Positions 56,578-64,000 of a DNA stretch of 64,000 nucleotides are shown piece after piece. Position 1 is the stretch's first letter. The number at the start of each line of letters is the position of its first letter. Under the pieces are notes generated by a model. It did no database searches. It was given only the letters and a program-made list of their open reading frames with translations, and was not told the origin of the DNA. The stretch is from Cellulophaga sp. L1A9. Its GTDB lineage: Bacteria > Bacteroidota > Bacteroidia > Flavobacteriales > Flavobacteriaceae. The stretch covers positions 2,914,001 through 2,978,000 of the forward strand of contig NZ_CP047027.1 of NCBI RefSeq assembly GCF_009797025.1. Direction: 5' to 3'. A program made the position numbers and the translations under genes.

Positions 56578-56730
56578 AACTGGCACTTTTTTTATTTTTT
56601 TCAGTAAAATTGTTAGTTCCTGTCTACTTATTCGACTAAATAAGTGTGGTGATTTGCATCTTTTTAAAGTCATCTAAAAGATTAACAAAAATTTTGTTTA
56701 ATTAATTTTTAAAATAGTTAAACATTTTTG

Positions 56731-56855
56731 TATCTTTGAAGTGTAATCGAGGAAGATTAATTGCTATGAAAAAGAATTTAGTTTTTTAATCGATTACCAT
56801 TATTGGTTAGGTTGTTTAAAAACGTATTTCCGTCTTCTAGGAGATACGTTTTTTT
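56731..56855 (+). ncRNA. Candidate leader RNA or small RNA upstream of the TetR gene
   Basis: A -7 element TATCTTTG (56731-56738) is followed by a 24-bp mini-frame ATG...TAA (MKKNLVF, 56766-56789) and then a strong hairpin: AAAAACGTAT / ATACGTTTTT (56818-56853) with an inner TCC/GGA pair, ending in seven T (56849-56855). The resulting RNA would be about 110 nt. It ends 45 bp before the TetR start, so it is either an independent small RNA or an attenuated leader controlling the TetR-ABC1 kinase genes. No match to a known riboswitch was recognised. Confidence 0.5.
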
Positions 56856-56899
56856 GTACCAATAGTAAATTGCTTTGTCACTCTTAAACTATAAACGTC

Positions 56900-57559
56900 A
56901 TGGCTAAAAAATCAGAAACAAAAAAAATTACAGAAGATCAAATAATAGGAATGTACATGGACTATGTCTTAGAACATGAAACTGTACCTAAATCTATTTA
57001 TAAGTTTTGTAAGTCAAATGCTATCAAAGAAGAAGAGTTTTATAACTTCTTTGGTTCAGTAGAAGGGCTACAAGCGGCCATATGGGAAAAGTTTTACACC
57101 AATACTGTGGGCGTTATGGCTAAAAACGAGGATTACGAGTCATTTTCTAATCAAGATAAAATGCTCACTTTCTTTTTCTCTATGTTTGAATTACTTACCA
57201 TGAATAGGAGTTATGTTCTTTTTGCATTAAGAGAACATGATAGCATGTTAAAGAACTTAAGCCAGTTAAAAGGCTTACGTTCTAATATAAAAATATTTGC
57301 ATCAGAACTAGTACAAGATGCTAATGCAGATATATCGTTTAAAATCACAAAGAAAAGTCCACAATTATATGCTGAGGGTACTTGGGTGCAATTTTTATTC
57401 TTGCTGAAATTTTGGATGGAAGATACCAGTGCAGGGTTTGAGAAAACGGATTTAGCTATTGAAAAATCTGTAAAAACAATTTTTGATGTTTTTGAAAATA
57501 CCCCTCTAGAGAGTATCATAGATTTTGGCAAATTCTTGTATAAGGAAAAATTTGCTTAA
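56900..57559 (+). CDS. TetR/AcrR family regulator
   Basis: A 219-residue protein with the TetR-type layout: an N-terminal three-helix DNA-binding part (IIGMYMDYVLEHETVPKSIYKFCKSNAIKEEEFYNFFGSVEGLQAAIW in parts) and an all-helical C-terminal ligand/dimer domain. The second DNA-binding helix is less basic than in typical TetR proteins, so DNA binding should be tested. It is followed after 61 bp by an ABC1/UbiB kinase gene, a pairing that recurs in Bacteroidota. A 110-nt candidate leader RNA with a terminator precedes it. Confidence 0.85.
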   Translation: MAKKSETKKITEDQIIGMYMDYVLEHETVPKSIYKFCKSNAIKEEEFYNFFGSVEGLQAAIWEKFYTNTVGVMAKNEDYESFSNQDKMLTFFFSMFELLTMNRSYVLFALREHDSMLKNLSQLKGLRSNIKIFASELVQDANADISFKITKKSPQLYAEGTWVQFLFLLKFWMEDTSAGFEKTDLAIEKSVKTIFDVFENTPLESIIDFGKFLYKEKFA

Positions 57560-57620
57560 CTCTTATTTTTAAACCTAACCACCATATACTGTTTTGAACA
57601 CTTTTAACTAAAAGTACTTT

Positions 57621-58931
57621 ATGAAAACATTAGATAAAATTCCAACAGGTAAGATAGAAAGAGCAGGAAAGCTTGTGAAAACAGGCGTTAAGATTGGTGG
57701 TAACTATGTAAAATATTACAGCAAAAAGTTAGTAAATCCTGAGCTGTCAAAAGATGAATTGAATGAGGATAATGCGGGTGATATCTATGACGGACTCAAA
57801 AGTTTAAAGGGTAGCGCGCTTAAAGTGGCTCAAATGTTAAGCATGGAGAAAAATATTCTACCAAGTGCTTATGTAGAGAAATTTTCATTATCACAATTTT
57901 CTGTTCCGCCACTATCTGCACCTTTAGTGCGTAAAACGTTTAAAAAATATTTAGGAAAATATCCAGAAGAGGTTTATGATACTTTTGATAAAGATTCTAT
58001 AAATGCAGCGAGTATAGGTCAAGTGCATAAGGCTACCAAAGATGGAAAAACCTTGGCAGTAAAAATTCAGTACCCAGGAGTGTCAGAAAGTATATCTAGT
58101 GATTTGGCTATTGTTAAACCTATAGCTATACGCATGTTCAACTTAAAAGGGAAAGATTCAGATAAATATTTTAAAGAAGTAGAGAATAAACTGGTAGAAG
58201 AGACCAATTATATTCTTGAAATGAGACAGAGTCAGGAAATTACAAAAGCATGCGCTGTAATTCCGAATATGGAATTTCCGGAATATTATCCAGACTTGTC
58301 TAGTGAACGAATCATTACCATGGATTGGATGAATGGTTTGCATTTAAGTGAGTTTGCTAAAACAAGTTTTACTGCTGCAGAAGGAAATAAATTGGGGCAG
58401 GCTTTATGGGACTTCTATATGTTCCAAATTCATGGACTTAGAAAGGTTCATGCAGATCCGCATCCAGGAAATTTTCTAGTAAGTAAGAGCAATACACTTA
58501 TTGCTATAGATTTTGGTTGCATTAAAGAAGTGCCAGATGAGTTCTATATTCCTTATTTTGAACTTGCAAAGAAAGAGGTTATTGAAAATGATTCGCACTT
58601 TATGGAAAAACTGTACGAATTGGAGATTCTGACCCCTACAGATTCTGAAGAAGAAATTACATTTTTCAAAGCCTTATTTAAAGAGATGTTACTGTTGTTT
58701 ACATCGCCTTTTAATGGAGATACTTTTAATTTTGGTTCTGATGATTTTTGGCTTCAAATAGCTGATTTGAGTCAGCGGTATTCTAAAGATGATCAGATAA
58801 GAAAAATGAATGGCAATAGAGGTTCAAAGCATTTCTTATACATGAATAGAACGTTCTTCGGACTCTTTAATTTACTTCACGATTTAAAAGCTAAGGTTGA
58901 GGTGAATAATTTTAGACAGTATTTAGATTAA
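57621..58931 (+). CDS. ABC1/AarF/UbiB family atypical kinase
   Basis: A 436-residue protein kinase-like protein. It shows the UbiB-family signatures GSALKVAQMLSME, INAASIGQVHKA, the Lys in LAVKIQYPG, the acidic ETNYILEMR, HADPHPGNFLV (catalytic loop) and the AIDFGC metal-binding motif. In canonical members the first of these is KxGQ; here it reads KVAQ, a Gly-to-Ala change in a motif that limits protein-kinase activity. No C-terminal membrane helix is obvious. Relatives support quinone biosynthesis or lipid metabolism. It is inferred to be regulated by the TetR gene 61 bp upstream. Confidence 0.9.
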   Translation: MKTLDKIPTGKIERAGKLVKTGVKIGGNYVKYYSKKLVNPELSKDELNEDNAGDIYDGLKSLKGSALKVAQMLSMEKNILPSAYVEKFSLSQFSVPPLSAPLVRKTFKKYLGKYPEEVYDTFDKDSINAASIGQVHKATKDGKTLAVKIQYPGVSESISSDLAIVKPIAIRMFNLKGKDSDKYFKEVENKLVEETNYILEMRQSQEITKACAVIPNMEFPEYYPDLSSERIITMDWMNGLHLSEFAKTSFTAAEGNKLGQALWDFYMFQIHGLRKVHADPHPGNFLVSKSNTLIAIDFGCIKEVPDEFYIPYFELAKKEVIENDSHFMEKLYELEILTPTDSEEEITFFKALFKEMLLLFTSPFNGDTFNFGSDDFWLQIADLSQRYSKDDQIRKMNGNRGSKHFLYMNRTFFGLFNLLHDLKAKVEVNNFRQYLD

Positions 58932-59138
58932 AACGATAAGTTATAAGCTCCAAATTAGATGTAAATGTCAGTTGTATGTTCATCATATTTCTGACGTTTA
59001 ATTTGTTACGATACAAACTAAATATATAATTCTATATTGATTTTACAACATTGTAGAATAATCCTTAAATTGCGTTCTTGTTTATTTAATTCGTAACTTA
59101 AATAAATGTATAATAAACAGATCAGATAACTAAACTGT

Positions 59139-60149
59139 ATGTATAATTCGAAAATTATAGGCTTAGGACATTACGTTCCTGAAAACGTTGTGACTAATGA
59201 TGATTTATCAAAGGTCATGGATACTAATGATGCGTGGATTCAAGAAAGAACAGGTATTAAAGAAAGACGTCATGTTATAAAAGGCGATGGCGATACTACC
59301 ACTACAATGGGGGTTAAAGCTGCTAAAATCGCTATTGAAAGAGCAGGTATAGATAAAGATGATATTGATTTTATTGTATTTGCGACCTTAAGTCCAGATT
59401 ATTATTTTCCTGGCCCAGGTGTCTTAGTGCAACGAGATTTAGGTATTAAAACAGTAGGAGCCTTAGACGTAAGAAATCAGTGTTCTGGTTTTGTTTACGC
59501 TATTTCTGTTGCCGATCAGTATATTAAAACAGGCATGTATAAGAATGTTTTAGTTATTGGATCAGAATTGCATTCTCATGGTTTAGATATGTCTACACGT
59601 GGTAGAGGTGTTTCTGTAATTTTTGGTGATGGAGCAGGGGCTGCGGTTTTATCAAGGGAAGAAGATAACAGCAAAGGAATCTTATCTACACATTTGCATT
59701 CTGAAGGGCAACATGCAGAGGAATTATCTTTGATAGCTCCAGGAATGGGAAAAAGATGGGTGACAGATATTATAGCAGATAATGATCCTAATGATGAATC
59801 TTATTTTCCATATATGAACGGTCAATTTGTATTTAAAAATGCAGTAGTCCGTTTTAGTGAAGTGATTATGGAAGGCTTAGGAGCAAATAAATTAGCGCCA
59901 ACAGATATTGACCTACTGGTGCCACATCAGGCAAATTTGAGAATTTCTCAATTCATTCAGAAGAAATTTAAATTATCAGATGATCAAGTTTTTAATAATA
60001 TTATGAACTACGGGAATACTACAGCCGCTTCAATTCCAATTGCTTTAACTGAGGCTTGGGAACAAGGCAAAGTAAAAGAAGGAGATTTAGTTGTACTAGC
60101 CGCATTTGGTAGTGGTTTTACATGGGGTAGTGTTATTATCCGCTGGTAA
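59139..60149 (+). CDS. 3-oxoacyl-ACP synthase III (FabH-like)
   Basis: A 336-residue ketosynthase III. The catalytic triad is present: Cys115 in RNQCSGFVYA, His in LLVPHQANLRI and Asn in NYGNTTAASIP. The N-terminal GLGHYVPENVVTNDDLSK and the WIQERTGIKERR motif are typical. It starts fatty acid chains from acyl-CoA, or builds related acyl products. Bacteroidota carry several FabH paralogues and this one is not in a fab cluster, so the housekeeping role is not certain. It is monocistronic and ends at a clear terminator. Confidence 0.92.
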   Translation: MYNSKIIGLGHYVPENVVTNDDLSKVMDTNDAWIQERTGIKERRHVIKGDGDTTTTMGVKAAKIAIERAGIDKDDIDFIVFATLSPDYYFPGPGVLVQRDLGIKTVGALDVRNQCSGFVYAISVADQYIKTGMYKNVLVIGSELHSHGLDMSTRGRGVSVIFGDGAGAAVLSREEDNSKGILSTHLHSEGQHAEELSLIAPGMGKRWVTDIIADNDPNDESYFPYMNGQFVFKNAVVRFSEVIMEGLGANKLAPTDIDLLVPHQANLRISQFIQKKFKLSDDQVFNNIMNYGNTTAASIPIALTEAWEQGKVKEGDLVVLAAFGSGFTWGSVIIRW

Positions 60150-60171
60150 TATCTATAAAATTATACTTTAA

Positions 60172-60203
60172 AAAAAGCCCTAACATAACTGTTGGGGCTT
60201 TTT
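60172..60203 (+). terminator. Rho-independent terminator of the FabH-like gene
   Basis: Stem AAAAAGCCCTAAC / GTTGGGGCTTTTT with one G-T wobble, loop ATAACT, T run after. It lies about 22 bp after the stop codon, and faces the 3' end of the receptor gene. Confidence 0.93.
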
Positions 60204-60260
60204 CATTAAGCTTGGTTTTTTTTAAACCAAAAATTCTTTTAAATGATGACCGGATTCATA

Positions 60261-62711
60261 TTATAAAATTCCGCCCCCACCTTCCTTGGTATTGTTGTCT
60301 CTATTTTTTCGTTTGCTAGCTTTATTTTTCCCGCTACCAAACATGTAGGATAAGCCCGCGTATACGGTTCTGCTTTCCCAATTAAATTCTCCAGTAGAGG
60401 CGTAAGGTCTTGTGCTGTCAAAAGCAAACCGCATGGTGTTGAATACATCGTTGAAGTTTAAGCTAAACGTTCCTTTTCCTTCAGCAAAACTGTAGCGAGC
60501 TCCTGTATTTACAAAATACATAGACTTTACATCAAACTGTATATTTTTATTAGCACCACGATAAAAGCCAAATACCTGAAAGCTTAAGTTTTTAGTCGCA
60601 TTGAAGCTGTTATTCATTCTAAAATTCCAAGCTGTATTCTCTACTTGAACTTCTTCTATCACAATGTCATCAACGGTAGCATCAGGGTTTTCTGTAGGTA
60701 ATGTTTCTGTAATGCCTCTTTGTGTTTGTGAGAATAAATCAAAACTACCATTAATACTCCACCAAGTTAAAGGTTTGTAGTTTAAAGATGCTTCCATTCC
60801 GTAGGCGGTGGTATTGTCAAAATTATCATAGGTTAAAATAAGTTTGTTTAAATCCAAACGGTCTACATATACAGCCCGGTTGATTTCATCTTTAATTTGG
60901 CGGTAGAAAACACCTGTAGTAATACTACCTTTTTCTAAGCGTTTGGTGTAGTTAACTTCGTAAGAATTGGTAAACTGCGGCACTAAACTTTGGTTTCCAA
61001 AAGAAGATATTAGTGGAGTAGACCATTCTCTTATAGGGTTTACTTGTTGCAATCCTGGTCTGTCTACACGGCGACTTAAACTAAATTGAAGCTGGTTTTT
61101 GTCATTGGGGGCATAGGTAACGTATGCAGAAGGATATAGCTGTGTATATTTGTCAGAAAACGATCGTATGTTATTAGTATCGGCTTTCACTTCCACATTT
61201 TCTACACGCAGTCCTGCCTGATAAGACCATTTTTTGTAATTCTGACCAAAAGTAGCGTAGGCAGAATAGATATCCATACCGTAAACAAAATCTGTGTCTG
61301 GAGTTGGTATTAAACTTCCCGTATCATTAAAAGATAACCCTGTAGAGGTATAATCTACATTGGTTTCAAAAATTCTAGATTCAACGCCTAATTCTAGTTT
61401 AGATATAGAATCTATAGGGTTTACATAATCTAAATTAGCAATGCTTTGCTTGCGTTTTGTATCCACCATGTCTACATAGTCTGGAAAAACAGTAGCACCA
61501 GAAGACTTAAAAAAGGCGTCTTCGTTTTGATTAAATTCATTGTAATCAACCTCCAACTCTATAGAATGACCTTCCTTTTTAAATTTCATTTTATAATCAA
61601 AATTATACTGCTCGCTCAGATTGTCTTGAAAATTATCAAAGATCTGATTAGAATTTCTGCTGGCATCATCATAATACAAAATATCAGTATCTCCTTTTCC
61701 TTTACCGTCAAATGAATTTTGATTGGTAAAAAATGAAATAGTATGGTAATCATTTAAATAAAAATCGACGCCTATTTTATATAAGTGCGATTTGTTGTTA
61801 TTGAGAAAACTAAATTGCTGTTCCGAGTTATCATCAGGTCTGTAAAGGTTTCCATTGTTTACGTATTTACCTATATTATTCCCATAGTTGCCATAAACAT
61901 TAAATTTTCCTGAACGATAATTAAGGTCAATAGCACTGTTAAACTTCGCTTCTTCACCTACGGTAAGTCCGGTACTTATGGTTCCATTAAATCCGTTATT
62001 AGCATTTTTATGAAGTATGATGTTGATGATACCGCTCATGCCTTCAGGATTATATTTTGCAGAGGGGTTGGTAATTAGTTCAATAGATTTTATGGAGCTA
62101 GACGGAATCTGTTTTAATAATTGTGCCACGGGAACATTAGACAGTTTTCCATCTACCATAACTCTTACGTTAGAATTTCCGCGCATAGAGAGTTCACCTG
62201 TTTGTTGGTCTATATTTACAGAAGGTATATTATTCATGATGTCTGATGCCGATGCACCTGCGGTGGTAAGGTCTTTCCCCACATTAATTACCTTTCTATC
62301 TATTTTTTGTTCAATAGTAGTGCGTTCTGCGACCACTTCTACCCCAGACAATTCTTGAGTTTCATCTTCAAGATAAATTGTTCCTAAGGCTATTTTTCGG
62401 TGATTTTTGTCAATGGTAATTAGCTTCGAGTAGGTTTTGTATCCTATAAATTGAACTAAAAAAGTAAGTGTTCCTTCGGGAATATTTTTAATTTCAAAAG
62501 TTCCGTTTTCTTCAGTAATACCACCAGTAATAATAGTAGACTTATCTTCAGACTTAATGACAATAGCAGCAAACGCTATCGGTTCTTGTAAAGATTGGTC
62601 TAAGATTGTGCCAGTGATTGTGCCTAATACAGCATCGGGGCTAGAGGGTTTTGTGTTTGCGAATAATGCACCGTTGATGAGCAGTGCAATACATACGATT
62701 GCTTTTTTCAT
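60261..62711 (-). CDS. TonB-dependent receptor-like outer-membrane protein
   Basis: An 816-residue outer-membrane protein. After a signal peptide (KKAIVCIALLINGALFA) comes a carboxypeptidase-regulatory-like domain (TGTILDQSLQEPIAFAAIVI, residues ~35-115), then a plug domain (~130-240: VINVGKDLTTAGASASDIMNNIPSV, LSMRGNSNVRVMVDGK, SIKSIELITNPSAKYNPEG in parts), and a C-terminal barrel of the OMP_b-brl_3 family. The C-terminus GLSYMFGSGKNKASKRKNRD-NTKEGGGGIL is an unusual basic then Gly-rich extension beyond the last strand. Its substrate is unknown. A (CAAT)10 tract lies 22 bp before the start codon, so expression may be phase-variable. Confidence 0.92.
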   Translation of the reverse strand: MKKAIVCIALLINGALFANTKPSSPDAVLGTITGTILDQSLQEPIAFAAIVIKSEDKSTIITGGITEENGTFEIKNIPEGTLTFLVQFIGYKTYSKLITIDKNHRKIALGTIYLEDETQELSGVEVVAERTTIEQKIDRKVINVGKDLTTAGASASDIMNNIPSVNIDQQTGELSMRGNSNVRVMVDGKLSNVPVAQLLKQIPSSSIKSIELITNPSAKYNPEGMSGIINIILHKNANNGFNGTISTGLTVGEEAKFNSAIDLNYRSGKFNVYGNYGNNIGKYVNNGNLYRPDDNSEQQFSFLNNNKSHLYKIGVDFYLNDYHTISFFTNQNSFDGKGKGDTDILYYDDASRNSNQIFDNFQDNLSEQYNFDYKMKFKKEGHSIELEVDYNEFNQNEDAFFKSSGATVFPDYVDMVDTKRKQSIANLDYVNPIDSISKLELGVESRIFETNVDYTSTGLSFNDTGSLIPTPDTDFVYGMDIYSAYATFGQNYKKWSYQAGLRVENVEVKADTNNIRSFSDKYTQLYPSAYVTYAPNDKNQLQFSLSRRVDRPGLQQVNPIREWSTPLISSFGNQSLVPQFTNSYEVNYTKRLEKGSITTGVFYRQIKDEINRAVYVDRLDLNKLILTYDNFDNTTAYGMEASLNYKPLTWWSINGSFDLFSQTQRGITETLPTENPDATVDDIVIEEVQVENTAWNFRMNNSFNATKNLSFQVFGFYRGANKNIQFDVKSMYFVNTGARYSFAEGKGTFSLNFNDVFNTMRFAFDSTRPYASTGEFNWESRTVYAGLSYMFGSGKNKASKRKNRDNNTKEGGGGIL

Positions 62712-62732
62712 GAATGTTCGTTTTGTAATTTA

Positions 62733-62774
<42 letters not shown>

Positions 62775-62871
62775 GAAATGCTACTTACAGGACGACACTA
62801 TGCTGTAATTGTTACAATACATTTTTATTTTAACAGTTTTTAACATATTTGAAATGGATAGAAGAATCTTT

Positions 62872-62883
62872 CTCAAATTTGAG
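62872..62883. promoter_or_regulatory. Perfect 12-bp palindrome CTCAAATTTGAG upstream of the receptor gene
   Basis: A perfect 12-bp palindrome about 160 bp before the receptor start codon, in the 439-bp gap 62712-63150. It may be an operator, but no regulator can be named. Confidence 0.35.
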
Positions 62884-62969
62884 GTTAAAATCTAATATTT
62901 AATTTTCTTAATCTTGCAGTGTGCTATTTGCTCTTGGAAAGGAAGGAAAAGAGTGATCTGGGGGGTATA

Positions 62970-63000
62970 AAAAACAAAACCCTCATTTACATGAGGGTTT
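62970..63000 (-). terminator. Orphan terminator-like hairpin
   Basis: Stem AAACCCTCAT / ATGAGGGTTT with 4-nt loop. Read on the - strand it is followed by a T-rich run (TTTTGTTTTTTAT), but no - strand gene lies on its upstream side within the gap. It may end an unannotated small RNA or transcript coming from the right. Confidence 0.5.
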
Positions 63001-63150
63001 CTATTATCGATAATGTGCACTAAACACTAACCATTAACTATAAAAATACAGCATTAACGACAAATTCATAATATCTTTAGTTTACTAATAGACGCAAAAT
63101 TCATATAATAATTACATTAATTAACAATTTTTAACATCATTTTCGGTAAA

Positions 63151-63510
63151 ATGCAAAAAACTCTCGTAATAGGCGCTTCGTTAAAATCAAGCAGATATAG
63201 TAATGTAGCTATAAAAAAACTAACAGAAAAATCCATTAAAACAGAAGCTTTTGGCTTAAAAGGAGGTATTCTTTACGGAGTGCAAATTAAGACTAATTTT
63301 GTCGATTTTCAAAATATACACACGGTTACTTTGTATTTAAATCCAAAATCCCAAGAAGAGTATTATCAAAAAATAATAAATTTAAACCCTAAGCGTGTAA
63401 TTTTTAATCCAGGAACAGAGAATCCAGATTTCTATACCTTACTTGAAAAGAATAATATTGAAGTTGAGGTGGCTTGCACACTAGTTTTGTTGGCTACAAA
63501 TCAATTTTAA
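63151..63510 (+). CDS. CoA-binding domain protein
   Basis: A 119-residue single-domain protein with a Rossmann-like CoA-binding fold (KTLVIGASLKSSRYSNVAIKKL, VTLYLNPKSQEEYYQKIINLNPKRVIFNPGTENP in parts). The family is common in Bacteroidota as a free-standing domain; it matches the CoA-binding N-terminus of succinyl-CoA synthetase alpha in form. Its biochemical role is unknown. recR follows 52 bp downstream on the same strand and may be cotranscribed. Confidence 0.9.
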   Translation: MQKTLVIGASLKSSRYSNVAIKKLTEKSIKTEAFGLKGGILYGVQIKTNFVDFQNIHTVTLYLNPKSQEEYYQKIINLNPKRVIFNPGTENPDFYTLLEKNNIEVEVACTLVLLATNQF

Positions 63511-63562
63511 ATTCTCTTCTATAAGTAAGAAATAAAACTCATAATGTCGTAATTTTACAACT

Positions 63563-64000
63563 ATGGAATTTTCTTCAAAATTATTGGAAAATGCAGTTTA
63601 TGAAATTTCACAATTGCCAGGGATCGGAAAGCGAACGGCATTGCGTTTGGCATTGCATTTATTAAAACAACCAGAAGAGCAAACATCACATTTAACAAGT
63701 GCATTAGAAAAGTTAAGAAAGCAGATAAAATTTTGCTCCAACTGTCATAATATATCTGATGTTGCGCTTTGTGAAATATGTGCAAATACCAAAAGAGATG
63801 CTACAGTAATCTGTGTAGTGGAAGATGTTAGGGATGTTATGGCTATAGAGAATACAGGACAGTTTAGGGGCTTGTATCATGTTTTGGGTGGTAAAATTTC
63901 ACCGATGGAATGTGTAGGTCCTCAAGACTTGACCATTGTTTCATTGGTTGATAAAGTAAAGAAAGGTGGCGTAAGTGAACTTATCTTTGCGCTAAGTTCT
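63563..64000 (+). CDS. recR: Recombination mediator RecR (5' part, runs off the window)
   Basis: Starts at ATG 63563 and is open for 146 codons to the window edge. The helix-hairpin-helix [20 protein letters not shown], the Cys4 zinc motif [16 protein letters not shown], and the Toprim start [37 protein letters not shown] in parts are diagnostic of RecR, the RecFOR partner in gap repair. The missing end is the rest of the Toprim domain. The usual length is about 200 residues, so some 55 are outside. Confidence 0.96.
   Translation, partial: MEFSSKLLENAVYEISQLPGIGKRTALRLALHLLKQPEEQTSHLTSALEKLRKQIKFCSNCHNISDVALCEICANTKRDATVICVVEDVRDVMAIENTGQFRGLYHVLGGKISPMECVGPQDLTIVSLVDKVKKGGVSELIFALSS

Noticed and set aside
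56581..56600. A + strand TGGCAC as a possible sigma-54 -24 box
   Set aside because: The -12 position falls in a T tract without GC or GA, and the direction leads away from htpG with no gene nearby.

Overview
The window is AT-rich chromosomal DNA from a gliding-type marine member of the Flavobacteriaceae (Bacteroidota). The evidence is a TAnnTTTG-type promoter signature, PorP/SprF proteins next to secreted proteins with the gliding-motility/type IX secretion (T9SS) type B C-terminal domain, typical Bacteroidota families (DUF3467, DUF5916, DUF885, DUF4369, OMP_b-brl_3 receptors), and the near absence of Shine-Dalgarno sequences. No tRNA, rRNA, CRISPR array, prophage or complete insertion sequence was seen.

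Layout. 1-3.0 kb: the 3' end of rpoC, a DUF3467 gene, and prfC on the opposite strand. 3.4-33.7 kb: a 30-kb block of surface and secretion genes, all on the + strand. It opens with a 2392-residue calcium-binding thrombospondin-type-3 (TSP3) protein with a T9SS type B sorting domain, followed by a PorP/SprF partner and an OmpA-family protein. Next come a Calx-beta/SdrD/beta-helix protein split by an in-frame stop, a small secreted orphan, a C-type-lectin/TSP3 protein and a 2737-residue repeat protein. A smaller TSP3 protein with a type B domain and a second PorP/SprF protein close the block, so two substrate/SprF pairs bracket it. 33.9-36.2 kb: isopentenyl-diphosphate isomerase, a 6-pyruvoyl-tetrahydropterin-synthase-type enzyme, mannose-6-phosphate isomerase and a small conserved protein. 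36.2-45.6 kb, - strand: a DUF4369 lipoprotein, a DUF819 permease, a HAD phosphatase, a DUF5916 outer-membrane protein, a DUF2089 regulator/membrane protein/hydrolase operon and a class A penicillin-binding protein. 45.7-54.5 kb: S1/P1 nuclease, AlkB, AraC, a small secreted protein, a DUF885 peptidase, a MOSC protein, an ECF sigma locus and DoxX and membrane proteins. 54.6-64 kb: htpG, a TetR/ABC1-kinase pair, a FabH-like synthase, an outer-membrane receptor behind a (CAAT)10 tract, a CoA-binding protein and the 5' part of recR.

Most notable: (i) two divergent promoters with identical TGTAACC-N16-CGTC architecture between the ECF sigma gene and a DUF6249 gene, readable directly as an autoregulated sigma circuit; (ii) one adhesin gene interrupted by an in-frame TAA; (iii) an identical ITNRRITYRVK C-terminal tail on two otherwise unlike surface proteins; (iv) an eightfold tandem amplification of a 687-bp unit in the TSP3 giant, with a single-copy relative at the other end of the block; (v) a tetranucleotide tract in the leader of the outer-membrane receptor gene; (vi) a short candidate leader RNA ending in a terminator ahead of the TetR gene. 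Functions are read from sequence and family knowledge only; nothing was searched or computed beyond reading.
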